Notes under the pieces: model-generated
Seen by the model: the letters and a program-made list of their open reading frames with translations, nothing else
What the model was told of the DNA's origin: nothing
Database searches by the model: none
Made by a program: the position numbers and the translations under genes
Assembly (NCBI GenBank): GCA_963733135.1
Contig: CAVTBX010000004.1
Coordinates: 248,001-312,000, forward strand
Direction: 5' to 3'
Origin: CAVTBX01 sp963733135
GTDB taxonomy: Bacteria > Actinomycetota > Thermoleophilia > Gaiellales > Gaiellaceae
DNA length: 64,000 nucleotides
In this document: one piece after another, positions 44,279 to 51,317 of the stretch
Layout of the letters: each line of letters opens with the position of its first letter
How positions within the stretch are numbered: the stretch's first letter is position 1

Positions 44279-45769
44279 ATGCCACACACAGGTTCACGTT
44301 CAGGTTCACGGTCACGACGCTATGCGGGTCGAGCGCTCGTCCTCTCGGTGCTCGGATGGGCGCTCTTCTCGCGCGACCGAGCCGATGGCGTTCAGAAGGC
44401 GGCGTCCTCGGTGCTCGATCACGACGTCGATCGGGAGGTTCCCGTCCCCACGATGCGTGAGCCTGCCGCTTCGACGGCGACCGAAGCCCGTCGCCGCCGG
44501 CCCAGGCGTCGCCTGGCGACGAGTCTCGCATTCGCAACACTCTTCTTCGCTGGGGCAGCGCTCTCCGCAGGCGCAGGCGACATGATCGCCGAGGCGGTCG
44601 AGTCCACGACCTCGACGGAGGAGACGACGACGGGAGCCGAGGAGCCCGCGCCGCCGGAAGAGACGGTGCCCGCCGAGGAGCCCGTAGCCGAGGAGCCCTC
44701 GGCGGAGCCGGACGACGCAACGCCACCTAGCGAAGGTGAGGGCGGCTCCGGAGGCGAGTCCGGCGGCGAAGAAACACCGGTCGACCCGGCCGAGGAGCCG
44801 AGCGATCCCGAGCCGGGCGATGGTGAGGGGCCGGATGAGGATCCAGCCGGAGCTCCGTCGGAGGAGCCGAGCGCGGGTGAGGACTCCGGAGGCGACGACG
44901 GCGAGCCGCAGGAGGAGCCTGAGGGCGAGCCGCTCATCAATCCCGACGAGTCGCCGGTCTCCGGGCCGACTCCGCCCGATCCCGAGATCGCACAGGCCGG
45001 CGGCGGGGCCACGATCTGGCTCCATCGCTCCATGCCCGACCCGACCCCGGCTGCACGCCGCCTCACCCCCGCCTTCGCGCGGGCACTGAAGCAGGCGGCG
45101 TCCCGTGAGAAGGCCGACTGGGCCCTCGTGCTCGGCGTGCTTCGTGCAGACGGTCGCGTGGACGGCGACCCGGCCGGTCGCAAGCAGCTCCGCCGACTCG
45201 CGGACAAGCTGGTCGAGCTCGGTGCTCGCCGGGACGAGTGGTCAGCCGCGCTCGCGCTCCGTGGGCGGACGGTGTTCGCCGACCGTGCCGTGGCCGCGGC
45301 CAGGTTCCACCGGGCCGTCGGTCTCAGGGCGCTCGTGACCGGGCTCGAGCGGGCCAAGCCGACCCTCGAACGGGCCACGCTGGCAGATCGCCGCATCTCG
45401 CTCTACGCAGGCGGGCGCTCCGACATCGCGGCGCACCGGATCGACATCCGCGTCCTCGTGACGCTCCGCTACCTCGCCGAGGCGTTCGGCCAGGTCACGG
45501 TGTCGTCACTCCAGTCGGGGCATCGTCTCTACTCTCGGCCGGGAGTCGTCTCGGCGCACGTCTACGGCCTCGCGGTCGACATCGCCGGGCTCGGCGGGCT
45601 GTCAATCGTCGGGAACCAGGCCCCGGGGAGCATCACGGAGCAGGCCGTGCGCGCGATTCTGCTCCTCCCGTCGGGCCTTCAGGCCCGGCAGGTCATCTCC
45701 CTGATCGGGATGGGAGGCGCGTCGTTCGCGATGGCCGACCACCACGACCACATCCACGTCGGCTTCTGA
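44279..45769 (+). CDS. Secreted M15-like (D-Ala-D-Ala carboxypeptidase/hedgehog-type) wall peptidase with acidic linker
   Basis: 496 residues from ATG 44279 (GAGGGAG upstream). A basic N-terminus with two hydrophobic stretches: ALVLSVLGWALF and, after an Arg-rich segment, LATSLAFATLFFAGAALSAG as the likely membrane anchor. Then a long Glu/Pro/Gly-rich acidic region (about 115-245). The C-terminal domain ends with SAHVYGLAVDIAG and HDHIHVGF. These are the M15-type zinc ligands (H-x6-D and H-x-H). Predicted peptidoglycan or D-alanyl peptidase outside the cell. The acidic linker is unusual in length. Confidence 0.7.
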   Translation: MPHTGSRSGSRSRRYAGRALVLSVLGWALFSRDRADGVQKAASSVLDHDVDREVPVPTMREPAASTATEARRRRPRRRLATSLAFATLFFAGAALSAGAGDMIAEAVESTTSTEETTTGAEEPAPPEETVPAEEPVAEEPSAEPDDATPPSEGEGGSGGESGGEETPVDPAEEPSDPEPGDGEGPDEDPAGAPSEEPSAGEDSGGDDGEPQEEPEGEPLINPDESPVSGPTPPDPEIAQAGGGATIWLHRSMPDPTPAARRLTPAFARALKQAASREKADWALVLGVLRADGRVDGDPAGRKQLRRLADKLVELGARRDEWSAALALRGRTVFADRAVAAARFHRAVGLRALVTGLERAKPTLERATLADRRISLYAGGRSDIAAHRIDIRVLVTLRYLAEAFGQVTVSSLQSGHRLYSRPGVVSAHVYGLAVDIAGLGGLSIVGNQAPGSITEQAVRAILLLPSGLQARQVISLIGMGGASFAMADHHDHIHVGF

Positions 45770-46110
45770 TGCAGGCGAGGCTCGAGCGACAGGACGGCGA
45801 CCCGGTCTGCGACGCATGCCGGGTCGCCGACCGTCCTCTCTCGAGGATGCGGGGGCTACTCGGACGGCGTGACTTGCCGCGGGGCGAGGGCCTCTTGCTC
45901 CGTCCAGCGGCTTCCGTTCACACGTTGTTCATGCGGTTTCCGATCGACGTGGTCTTCCTCGATCGGGAGCTTCGCGTGCTGAAGGTGGTGCCAGAGCTCT
46001 CGCCATGGCGCGTTGCCTCAGGCCGCGGCGCACGCGCCGTGCTCGAGCTCGCAGCAGGCGAGTGCGAGCGCCGTGGCCTCCGGCCCGGCGACCGCCTCGT
46101 CACGGCCTAG
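45769..46110 (+). CDS. DUF192 family protein
   Basis: 113 residues. ATG overlaps the previous stop by one base (TGATG), so the two are coupled. RMRGLLGRRDLPRGEGLLLR, FMRFPIDVVFLDRELRVLKV and ARAVLELAAGECERRGLRPG are the standard DUF192 blocks. The fold is known, biochemical function is not; many family members are exported, but this one has no clear signal. A CxxC (CDACR) near the N-terminus is noted. Its TAG stop begins repeat copy C. Confidence 0.85.
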   Translation: MQARLERQDGDPVCDACRVADRPLSRMRGLLGRRDLPRGEGLLLRPAASVHTLFMRFPIDVVFLDRELRVLKVVPELSPWRVASGRGARAVLELAAGECERRGLRPGDRLVTA

Positions 46111-46274
46111 GAGGGCTTGGCGAGACGGCCTTCGTTGCCTGGTCGCGCTGCTCGTTCTGAGGCAAGGACGCAAGGAGTGTTCGTACCGAGAGGTACGGGC
46201 AGGACTGAGGACGCGGCCTCAGGGCGTGCAGCGCGGCCGCGGCGACACAACGGCTGTTTCGCCAAGCCCTCCTA
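46108..46274. repeat. Near-palindromic dispersed element, copy C (167 nt)
   Basis: Begins on the DUF192 stop. Outer arms AGGAGGGCTTGGCGAGAC and GTTTCGCCAAGCCCTCCT; middle arms GGTCGCGCTGCTCG and CGTGCAGCGCGGCC; apex GTACC-GAGA-GGTAC. Shares with A and B the unpaired blocks CTTCGTTG, CAAGGACGCA, GACTGAGGACGC and CAACGGCT. No gene is inside it. Confidence 0.85.
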
Positions 46275-46285
46275 GAGAGGCCCAG

Positions 46286-46366
46286 CTACTTGGCGGCGTC
46301 GATACGACGCTGGAGCTCGGCCTGGGGAAAGTTGCGGATCTTCCGCTTGATCTGAACCGCAGTCAT
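46286..46366 (-). CDS. Possible 26-residue protein
   Basis: ATG 46366 with AAAGGCGG upstream; begins TAVQIKRKIRNFPQAELQRR and ends at TAG 46286. Basic and helical; no known family. Codons look normal, but at this size it could be chance. Confidence 0.35.
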   Translation of the reverse strand: MTAVQIKRKIRNFPQAELQRRIDAAK

Positions 46367-46391
46367 GTGCCGCCTTTCGGTTCGCAATCGT

Positions 46392-46436
46392 GAGGGACTC
46401 CCAGTTTGGCCCGTCCTTTGGCACTGGGAATCCCTC
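46392..46436. terminator. Long hairpin downstream of the lipid kinase gene
   Basis: GAGGGACTCCCAGT (46392-46405) pairs with ACTGGGAATCCCTC (46423-46436) with one mismatch. It is 50 bases past the kinase stop on the minus strand; it could also lie in the leader of the small gene at 46286-46366. Confidence 0.45.
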
Positions 46437-46485
46437 GAACGGACGGTTCGCGGCTCCCGTTCTCCTGACCCTCGCGGCCTAGAGG

Positions 46486-47364
46486 CTAGCGTTTGGGCAC
46501 GAGCACGCGAAGCGCGCCCGGGAGAATCTCGAACCGCAGCGGTGCGGAGAGAACGGCGGGCTCGCCGTCAATCGCGACGTGGATCCGGGGTCGCTGCGAG
46601 TCGACCGTCAACCGCTCGGCGACCAGCTCGCCGTAGCCCTGAACCTCCCCGGTTCGGCCCGCAAGAACGCGCGCGAAGAGGAGCGCGAGTCGGAGGCGCC
46701 CCACTGCCTGAACCACGTACACATGGAGCGCACCCTCGTCGAGGCGAGTGCGTGCACCGAGATCGGAGATCGCAGCGAGGGCGTAGTCGTTGTTGGCGAC
46801 AAGCAGGACGAAGGCGCCGAGCCGCTCCTGGCCTTCTTGAGTGTCAAGCGTCAGCTCGAGCGGTCTGCGCGCCTTCCCGAACGCAGCGGGAACCATCCGA
46901 AGCGCAGCGGCAAGTCGGTTCTTCGTCGTGTGCTCGGGATCGTGGACGAGACTCGCGTAAAGACCGAGCGAGACGCTGTTCAGGAAAACGGCGTCGCCAA
47001 CCCTGCCGAGGTCGACCGCGCGTTCCTCACCCCCGAAGGCCGCGAGGGTCGACAGGGGGTCGTCGCAGTCGAGTCCCAGGTCGCGGGCGAAGTGGTTTCT
47101 CGTGCCGTACGGAACGCACACGAAGGGCACTCCGTGCTCGAGCGCGACGGCTGCCACGGGCGCAAGCGAGCCGTCGCCTCCGGCCACGCCGAGCGAGGTC
47201 GCCCCCCGCGAAGCGGCCTCGGCCGCCCGCCTCGCCGCGCCCTCCCCGCGCGCGAGCACGTGCACCGCAACTGCTCTTGTCTCGGCTGCCTCGACGAGCT
47301 CACGCACCGTCGGGGAGTCGCGGCCCGAGCGGGGATTCACAAGGAGGAACGGCCTAGCCGGCAA
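46486..47364 (-). CDS. Diacylglycerol/lipid kinase family protein (DagK-type)
   Basis: 292 residues from TTG 47364 with AGGGG upstream. NPRSGRDS near the N-terminus; nucleotide-binding GVAGGDGSLAPVAAVALEHG (GGDGS); PYGTRNHFARDLGL (GTxNxFA); and DGEPAVLSAPLRFEILPGAL at the end. These are standard for the DAGK catalytic/lipid-kinase family. Substrate diacylglycerol, ceramide or phosphatidylglycerol cannot be told apart. It lies alone with its own hairpin downstream. Confidence 0.9.
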   Translation of the reverse strand: MPARPFLLVNPRSGRDSPTVRELVEAAETRAVAVHVLARGEGAARRAAEAASRGATSLGVAGGDGSLAPVAAVALEHGVPFVCVPYGTRNHFARDLGLDCDDPLSTLAAFGGEERAVDLGRVGDAVFLNSVSLGLYASLVHDPEHTTKNRLAAALRMVPAAFGKARRPLELTLDTQEGQERLGAFVLLVANNDYALAAISDLGARTRLDEGALHVYVVQAVGRLRLALLFARVLAGRTGEVQGYGELVAERLTVDSQRPRIHVAIDGEPAVLSAPLRFEILPGALRVLVPKR

Positions 47365-47379
47365 TCCCCTGCAGAGAAG

Positions 47380-47769
47380 CTAGACGGCGCCCTCGATGGC
47401 GTGCAGCGTCCAGGCCGGCCCGATCCGGATCAAGTGGCCGTCCGGGTCGGCCAGGTCGTAGACATCGGTGCCGAACCTGGTGCCGGCCAGCCGTCCACTC
47501 TCGATGCCGCGCCGCCGAAGCTCCTTGATCTCGCGCTCGAGATCGTCAGAGGCGAGCTCGAGCCGAGCGCTGCCCCCAACCTCACGACCCCGGTCCGGAT
47601 CCCAGGTGAGAACGAGATACGTGCGCTCCTCGAGCACGAAGAACGCGCTATGGGCGCTTTCCCCCTCGTCGTACGCCGCCTGCGGCCCGTAGCCGAGAAG
47701 GCGCGAGTAGAAGTCGATCGCCCGGTCGAGATCGGTGACGTAGAGATGAACCGCGGTGACGAACGCCAT
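47380..47769 (-). CDS. VOC (glyoxalase/bleomycin-resistance fold) protein
   Basis: 129 residues. One domain made of two VOC half-modules: FVTAVHLYVTDLDRAIDFYS and, after SARLELASDDLEREIKELRR, DVYDLADPDGHLIRIGPAWT. The metal-site His/Glu residues usual in glyoxalase I are partly present (His8, His61 region uncertain). Cofactor and substrate cannot be given. Confidence 0.82.
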   Translation of the reverse strand: MAFVTAVHLYVTDLDRAIDFYSRLLGYGPQAAYDEGESAHSAFFVLEERTYLVLTWDPDRGREVGGSARLELASDDLEREIKELRRRGIESGRLAGTRFGTDVYDLADPDGHLIRIGPAWTLHAIEGAV

Positions 47770-47774
47770 CAGGA

Positions 47775-47897
47775 TCAGCCGCGGCGACCGCGCTTACGCT
47801 CACCACGGCGATCCTCGGCCTGGCGCTTCTCGCGCTCCTTCTTCTTGCGCTGGCGATCGTTTCGCCAGCGCTTGATCCGCCTCGAGCCGCGTCCCAT
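47775..47897 (-). CDS. Very basic 40-residue protein
   Basis: ATG 47897. Sequence starts GRGSRRIKRWRNDRQRKKKE and is rich in Arg and Lys throughout. This composition fits a nucleic-acid-binding peptide (ribosome-associated, for instance) and I suspect it is conserved in related actinobacteria. It is alone between a VOC gene and a redoxin gene. Confidence 0.5.
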   Translation of the reverse strand: MGRGSRRIKRWRNDRQRKKKEREKRQAEDRRGERKRGRRG

Positions 47898-47940
47898 CGG
47901 GCCGGGACTCTACCGTCTCTCGCTTTCAGTGGGCCCGCGG

Positions 47941-48723
47941 TTACTGCGGCGCAGAGATGTGATGCCGCACCGCGCCGCTGGTGTCCGGCGTCCCGCCTTT
48001 CTGGAGATGGATCGCCGAGTGCTCGCCGTCTCGATCCACGCGTTGGACGATCCAGGGCCTCCCGTCGACGTCGGACCGCCCGAGCTCATCGCCCTCGGCT
48101 GGGAGCTCGCCGTCGAAGACCCCGCGCTGGATCTCCCTGCCGTCTGCGTCTTCGCGGATCCAAACGGAAGCCCCGACGACTCCCGCCTGCACCGGCGCGG
48201 CGCCCCCGGCCGCCCAGACGTCCTGGGCCTCGAACGTCGGCTGCTCGGCCCGGGTGATCTCCCGGAGTGCCAGCCTCAGCTCGTCGACGGTCGGATTGCC
48301 CCAGTACCAGAAGCCCAGCCAGGTTCGGTGAATTCTCAGCCCCGAGTCGAGCGCGAAGGTCGTGGGGAGATACGGCCGGTGCTTCGCGTCCGTCAGCTCG
48401 AGTAGATCGAGCTCTTCGGCGAGCACACGCTCGACGTCCGAGAGGAACGGAAATGCAGCGCCGAGGCCGGCGCGGAAGGCGCCGTTTACGTAAGGCTCGT
48501 CGGTGGTGACGACCGCAAGGCGCCCGTACTCGCGTCGAAGCTCGTCCTGAAAGTCGACGAGGAGCTTCAGGCGCACCTGCTCCTTCGGACACCACCAGCC
48601 GCGCGCGAAGCAAAGGATGAGCGGCTGACCCTCCGCGAGCTCGCCGAGACTCCGCTCACGTTCCGTGTGATCGGGCAGGCGAAGATCCGGAAACGCGCCG
48701 CCGGGACGCAGGTCGCCGCGCAC
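47941..48723 (-). CDS. Redoxin/peroxiredoxin-like protein with C-terminal extension
   Basis: 260 residues from GTG 48723. The thioredoxin-fold half has DLRPGGAFPDLRLPDHTERE and LILCFARGWWCPKEQVRLKL with one Cys in W-C-P, as in AhpC/TSA-type proteins, and PYLPTTFALDSGLRIHRTWL. The last 80 residues are a different beta-rich region, VWIREDADGREIQRGVFDGE and RPWIVQRVDRDGEHSAI. Because only one Cys is near the active site and there is no resolving Cys, a 1-Cys or non-enzymatic role is likely. No ribosome site is clear at the GTG. Confidence 0.75.
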   Translation of the reverse strand: MRGDLRPGGAFPDLRLPDHTERERSLGELAEGQPLILCFARGWWCPKEQVRLKLLVDFQDELRREYGRLAVVTTDEPYVNGAFRAGLGAAFPFLSDVERVLAEELDLLELTDAKHRPYLPTTFALDSGLRIHRTWLGFWYWGNPTVDELRLALREITRAEQPTFEAQDVWAAGGAAPVQAGVVGASVWIREDADGREIQRGVFDGELPAEGDELGRSDVDGRPWIVQRVDRDGEHSAIHLQKGGTPDTSGAVRHHISAPQ

Positions 48724-48745
48724 GCTACGAGCGTACCGGCCGGGC

Positions 48746-49402
48746 TCAGGCAGCCGAAGGGAGGAGCGCCGAGCGGGGACGCACCGCGAGCCCTCGCCGC
48801 TCGGCGAGCGCCTCGAGCACGAGAACGGTGTCGGCGACGGGCACGTCCTCGAGGAAGTCCGAGCGCGACTCGAAGTCGGCGAGAACGGCTGCGACCGCTT
48901 CCCGGTACCGCGCCGGCTCTCGGCGCGCCAGTGCCGCCAGCGAGGCGGCGGTAGCGGCAGGAAAGGACGCATCGCAAGCCAGGCTGTCTGCCAGGGGCGC
49001 CGCCTCGTCATCACGTCCGAGGACGAGCGCACCGAGGGCGGCGGCGTACCTACCGATGGGCGAGGCGCTCTCGTTCCCGCCGAGCGTGGAGGCCCAGCTT
49101 GCGACCTCCACGCAAGCGGTCACGTCGCCGGCGAGGACGGCCGCCTTCAGGGCTCCGATCGGTCGTCCCCAGCTCTCGGGCGGCGCATCCTCCCAGCTCG
49201 CCCGGAACGTCTCCGAGGCTCGCTCGAACCACGCGGTCGCCTCGGCTTCCCGGCCGCCCATGAGACATGCGAGGCCCGCGGAGTTCGCCGCCATCGCGAT
49301 CCGCACGAGTTGCTTCTGACGCGCATCCGGTTCGGCTGGGAGCCGGTGCCGCCCGTCGTCGTATCGCCGCTCGGCTCGACTCTCGTGCTCGTCCCAGTCC
49401 AC
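48746..49402 (-). CDS. Hypothetical TPR-like protein
   Basis: 218 residues. Alanine-rich helical repeats such as AANSAGLACLMGGREAEATA and SPIGRYAAALGALVLGRDDE suggest tetratricopeptide-like helices. No signal or catalytic motif. ATG 49402. It is divergent from the two tiny genes and the regulator to its right. Function unknown. Confidence 0.6.
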   Translation of the reverse strand: MDWDEHESRAERRYDDGRHRLPAEPDARQKQLVRIAMAANSAGLACLMGGREAEATAWFERASETFRASWEDAPPESWGRPIGALKAAVLAGDVTACVEVASWASTLGGNESASPIGRYAAALGALVLGRDDEAAPLADSLACDASFPAATAASLAALARREPARYREAVAAVLADFESRSDFLEDVPVADTVLVLEALAERRGLAVRPRSALLPSAA

Positions 49403-49496
49403 GGCCGGAGCCTAGATGGACACCCGGCCGAAGACGTTGCGAATCACTCGGCCGGGGGAGGTGTGTTGACACTATGTGACTACTCTTGTGTTCACT

Positions 49497-49607
49497 ATGC
49501 CTACCTCGCTCGCTGCCCTGGATGCCAAACAGCATCCCGCACCCGTCCGTCCGCCCTCGGTTCGGCCGAACGGGATCATCGCCACCCTGGCGCGGCTCGC
49601 GGGATAG
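49497..49607 (+). CDS. Possible 36-residue protein followed by its own terminator
   Basis: ATG 49497, begins PTSLAALDAKQHPAPVRPPS and ends with a short hydrophobic part before TAG. It is preceded by TTGACA (49466-49471) and two CACTATG repeats, without a clear ribosome site, so it may be leaderless. A strong hairpin (49626-49658) follows the stop. The next region is taken by an oppositely oriented tiny gene. No family recognised. Confidence 0.45.
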   Translation: MPTSLAALDAKQHPAPVRPPSVRPNGIIATLARLAG

Positions 49608-49625
49608 TCCGTCGCCAGCTCCGAC

Positions 49626-49665
49626 GCTGGGGCTCGCTCCCGCAGAAGGAGCCCCAGCTTCCCTT
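49626..49665 (+). terminator. Intrinsic-type terminator after the 36-residue gene
   Basis: GCTGGGGCTC (49626-49635) and GAGCCCCAGC (49649-49658) form a perfect 10-bp stem, followed by TTCCCTT. Confidence 0.65.
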
Positions 49666-49710
49666 CACTCGAACGGGGGAGTCAACCGAAGGAATCGCCC
49701 CATAAGGTGA

Positions 49711-49747
49711 TAAAACAAAGGGCGACGGGACCGAAGTCCCGCCGCCC
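49711..49747 (-). terminator. Intrinsic terminator on the minus strand, TTCG loop and T-run
   Basis: On the minus strand GGGCGGCGGGAC-TTCG-GTCCCGTCGCCC is a 12-bp stem with one mismatch and a stable tetraloop, followed by TTTGTTTTA. It is the clearest terminator in the window and ends a minus-strand transcript that includes the tiny gene at 49767-49859. Confidence 0.85.
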
Positions 49748-49766
49748 AGCCTCTACCAAGGAGGAC

Positions 49767-49859
49767 CTACCCGCCCCAAGGGATGCCCCCGCCGACGGCG
49801 GCGAGCGCGAGCAGGGAACCGCAGAGCGCAACCAGGCGCATTCGCATGCTCGGGACCAT
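49767..49859 (-). CDS. Tiny signal-peptide-like protein beside an XRE-TPR regulator (candidate pheromone precursor)
   Basis: 30 residues from ATG 49859, or 26 from ATG 49847, which has AAAGG upstream. The shorter form reads MRMRLVALCGSLLALAAVGG and ends GIPWGG: a basic start, a hydrophobic core and a short Gly/Trp end. It lies between the regulator (+ strand, start 49925) and an intrinsic terminator. The GTATAC at 49907-49912 could serve as -10 for both directions. As in RRNPP systems, a short exported peptide may be the ligand of the neighbouring TPR regulator. This is inference. Confidence 0.5.
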   Translation of the reverse strand: MVPSMRMRLVALCGSLLALAAVGGGIPWGG

Positions 49860-49924
49860 CCTTTCTGGTCTGTAAACGGACAGCCCCGGCCGGGATGACC
49901 GCGCGAGTATACAAGGGAAGGCAG

Positions 49925-51232
49925 ATGCCGAGACAGAAGTCACAACACGTTGACAGCCCCAAAGCAGTCGGCGAGCGGCTCAAGGCCGCGCGCGAGGCAG
50001 CCGGGCTGAGCCAGCGCCAGCTTGCGTTCAGCGGGTGCTCGCCCGCCTACATCTCGAGAATCGAAGCCGGAGACCGGATCCCGTCGCTTCAGCTCCTACG
50101 GGAGCTCGGCCGGCGCCTCGATGTCTCGGAGGATTTCCTTGCCACCGGGATCGACCCGATCGGCCGGCGCGGCAAGCTCACAGAGGCGGATCTCGCACGG
50201 CGGTTCGACGATGTGGACACGGCGCGCGCGCTCTACGACGAGATACTCGAGGAGTCGGTGGACTCAGGCGAGCGGTCCGACGTCCTCGAAGGTCTCGGCC
50301 ACATCGAGCTCCGTACGGGCCACCCTCGGCCGGCCGCACGTCTCTTCGAGGAAGCCCTCGCGGCCTCGGGACAAAGGGATGTCGACCGACCCGCGCTGGC
50401 CGAGAACCTGGGCCGCGCCTACGCGGCGCTGGGCGAGCTCGCCCCGGCGATCGCAATCTACGAGCGCTCCCTCGAGCGCGCCGAGAGCAAGCGCGACACG
50501 CTGGCCATCATCCGGTTCGCAGCGCTGCTCGCCTACGCACTCACGGACTCGGGCGACCTGACCCGAGCCGAGCAGGTGATCGCCAAGGCGCTCTCCGCCG
50601 AACACGAGGCGCTCGACCCACTCGCGCGCGCGCGCCTGCTCTGGTCGCAGGCCAAGCTGCGCGGGGAGAGCGGTGATGCCGAGGCGTTCGCCTCCTACGC
50701 ACATCGGGCGCTGGCCCTCATCGAGCTGACCGAGGACACCGACCTCCTGAGCCTCGCCCATCGCATCGTCGCTTCGGCCGAGCTCGACCGCGGCAAGCCT
50801 GAGGAAGCGCTTCGCCATCTCGAGGCTGGGTGGCCGATCCTCGAACGGGGCGGCTCCCCGCTCGAGCGAGCACACCACCAGATCGACAAGGCGCGGGCGT
50901 ATGCGCGGCTCGGCCAGGCCGAGGAAGCTGCCGCGCTCGCCCTCGAGGCCACGGGGAAGCTCGGGGACGCGCTCCCCGAGGACGCGGGGCGTGCGTACGC
51001 GCTCGTCGCCGACGTCTATGTGGAGCTCGACCAGCCAGAACGCGCGCAGGAGCTCTACGAGCTTGCCGCCGAGTACCTGAAGCAGAAGAACCCGAACCGC
51101 TACCTCGCCGAGATCTACTCCAAGCTCGCGTCGCTGCACGAGTCCGAAGGCCGGCGTGACCACGCGTTCGACTACATGAAGCTCGCCCTCGGCATGCAGC
51201 AACAGGTCGCCGGCCGCGTACTCCGCGCCTGA
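49925..51232 (+). CDS. XRE-family transcriptional regulator with C-terminal TPR domain (first)
   Basis: 435 residues from ATG 49925, chosen because GGGAAGG lies upstream; a start at 49895 would lie over the TATACA box. A helix-turn-helix occupies about 10-70 (VGERLKAAREAAGLSQRQLA, SPAYISRIEAGDRIPSLQLL). The rest is a chain of TPR-like helical hairpins (AENLGRAYAALGELAPAIAI, HYQ-free positions such as ARAYARLGQAEEAAALALEA). Layout matches Rap/NprR/PlcR-type peptide-sensing regulators. It is divergent from the tiny gene at 49767-49859. Confidence 0.87.
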   Translation: MPRQKSQHVDSPKAVGERLKAAREAAGLSQRQLAFSGCSPAYISRIEAGDRIPSLQLLRELGRRLDVSEDFLATGIDPIGRRGKLTEADLARRFDDVDTARALYDEILEESVDSGERSDVLEGLGHIELRTGHPRPAARLFEEALAASGQRDVDRPALAENLGRAYAALGELAPAIAIYERSLERAESKRDTLAIIRFAALLAYALTDSGDLTRAEQVIAKALSAEHEALDPLARARLLWSQAKLRGESGDAEAFASYAHRALALIELTEDTDLLSLAHRIVASAELDRGKPEEALRHLEAGWPILERGGSPLERAHHQIDKARAYARLGQAEEAAALALEATGKLGDALPEDAGRAYALVADVYVELDQPERAQELYELAAEYLKQKNPNRYLAEIYSKLASLHESEGRRDHAFDYMKLALGMQQQVAGRVLRA

Positions 51233-51249
51233 ACCGGGTTCAGGTCGTC

Positions 51250-51255
51250 TATACT
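51250..51255 (+). promoter_or_regulatory. -10-like box before the helicase gene
   Basis: TATACT at 51250-51255, 18 bases after the regulator stop. No good -35 is visible. The helicase start could be GTG 51261 (leaderless) or ATG 51318. Confidence 0.35.
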
Positions 51256-51317
51256 CGGGGGTGCCGCGCCTTCGCGCCGGCACCCTCGTAGAGCCGCAGC
51301 GCCGAAGCGCTGCACCC

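Noticed and set aside
49707..49898. A 63-codon + strand ORF over the minus terminator and tiny gene
   Set aside because: It has no ribosome site, reads through a terminator hairpin and its composition is that of a shadow frame.
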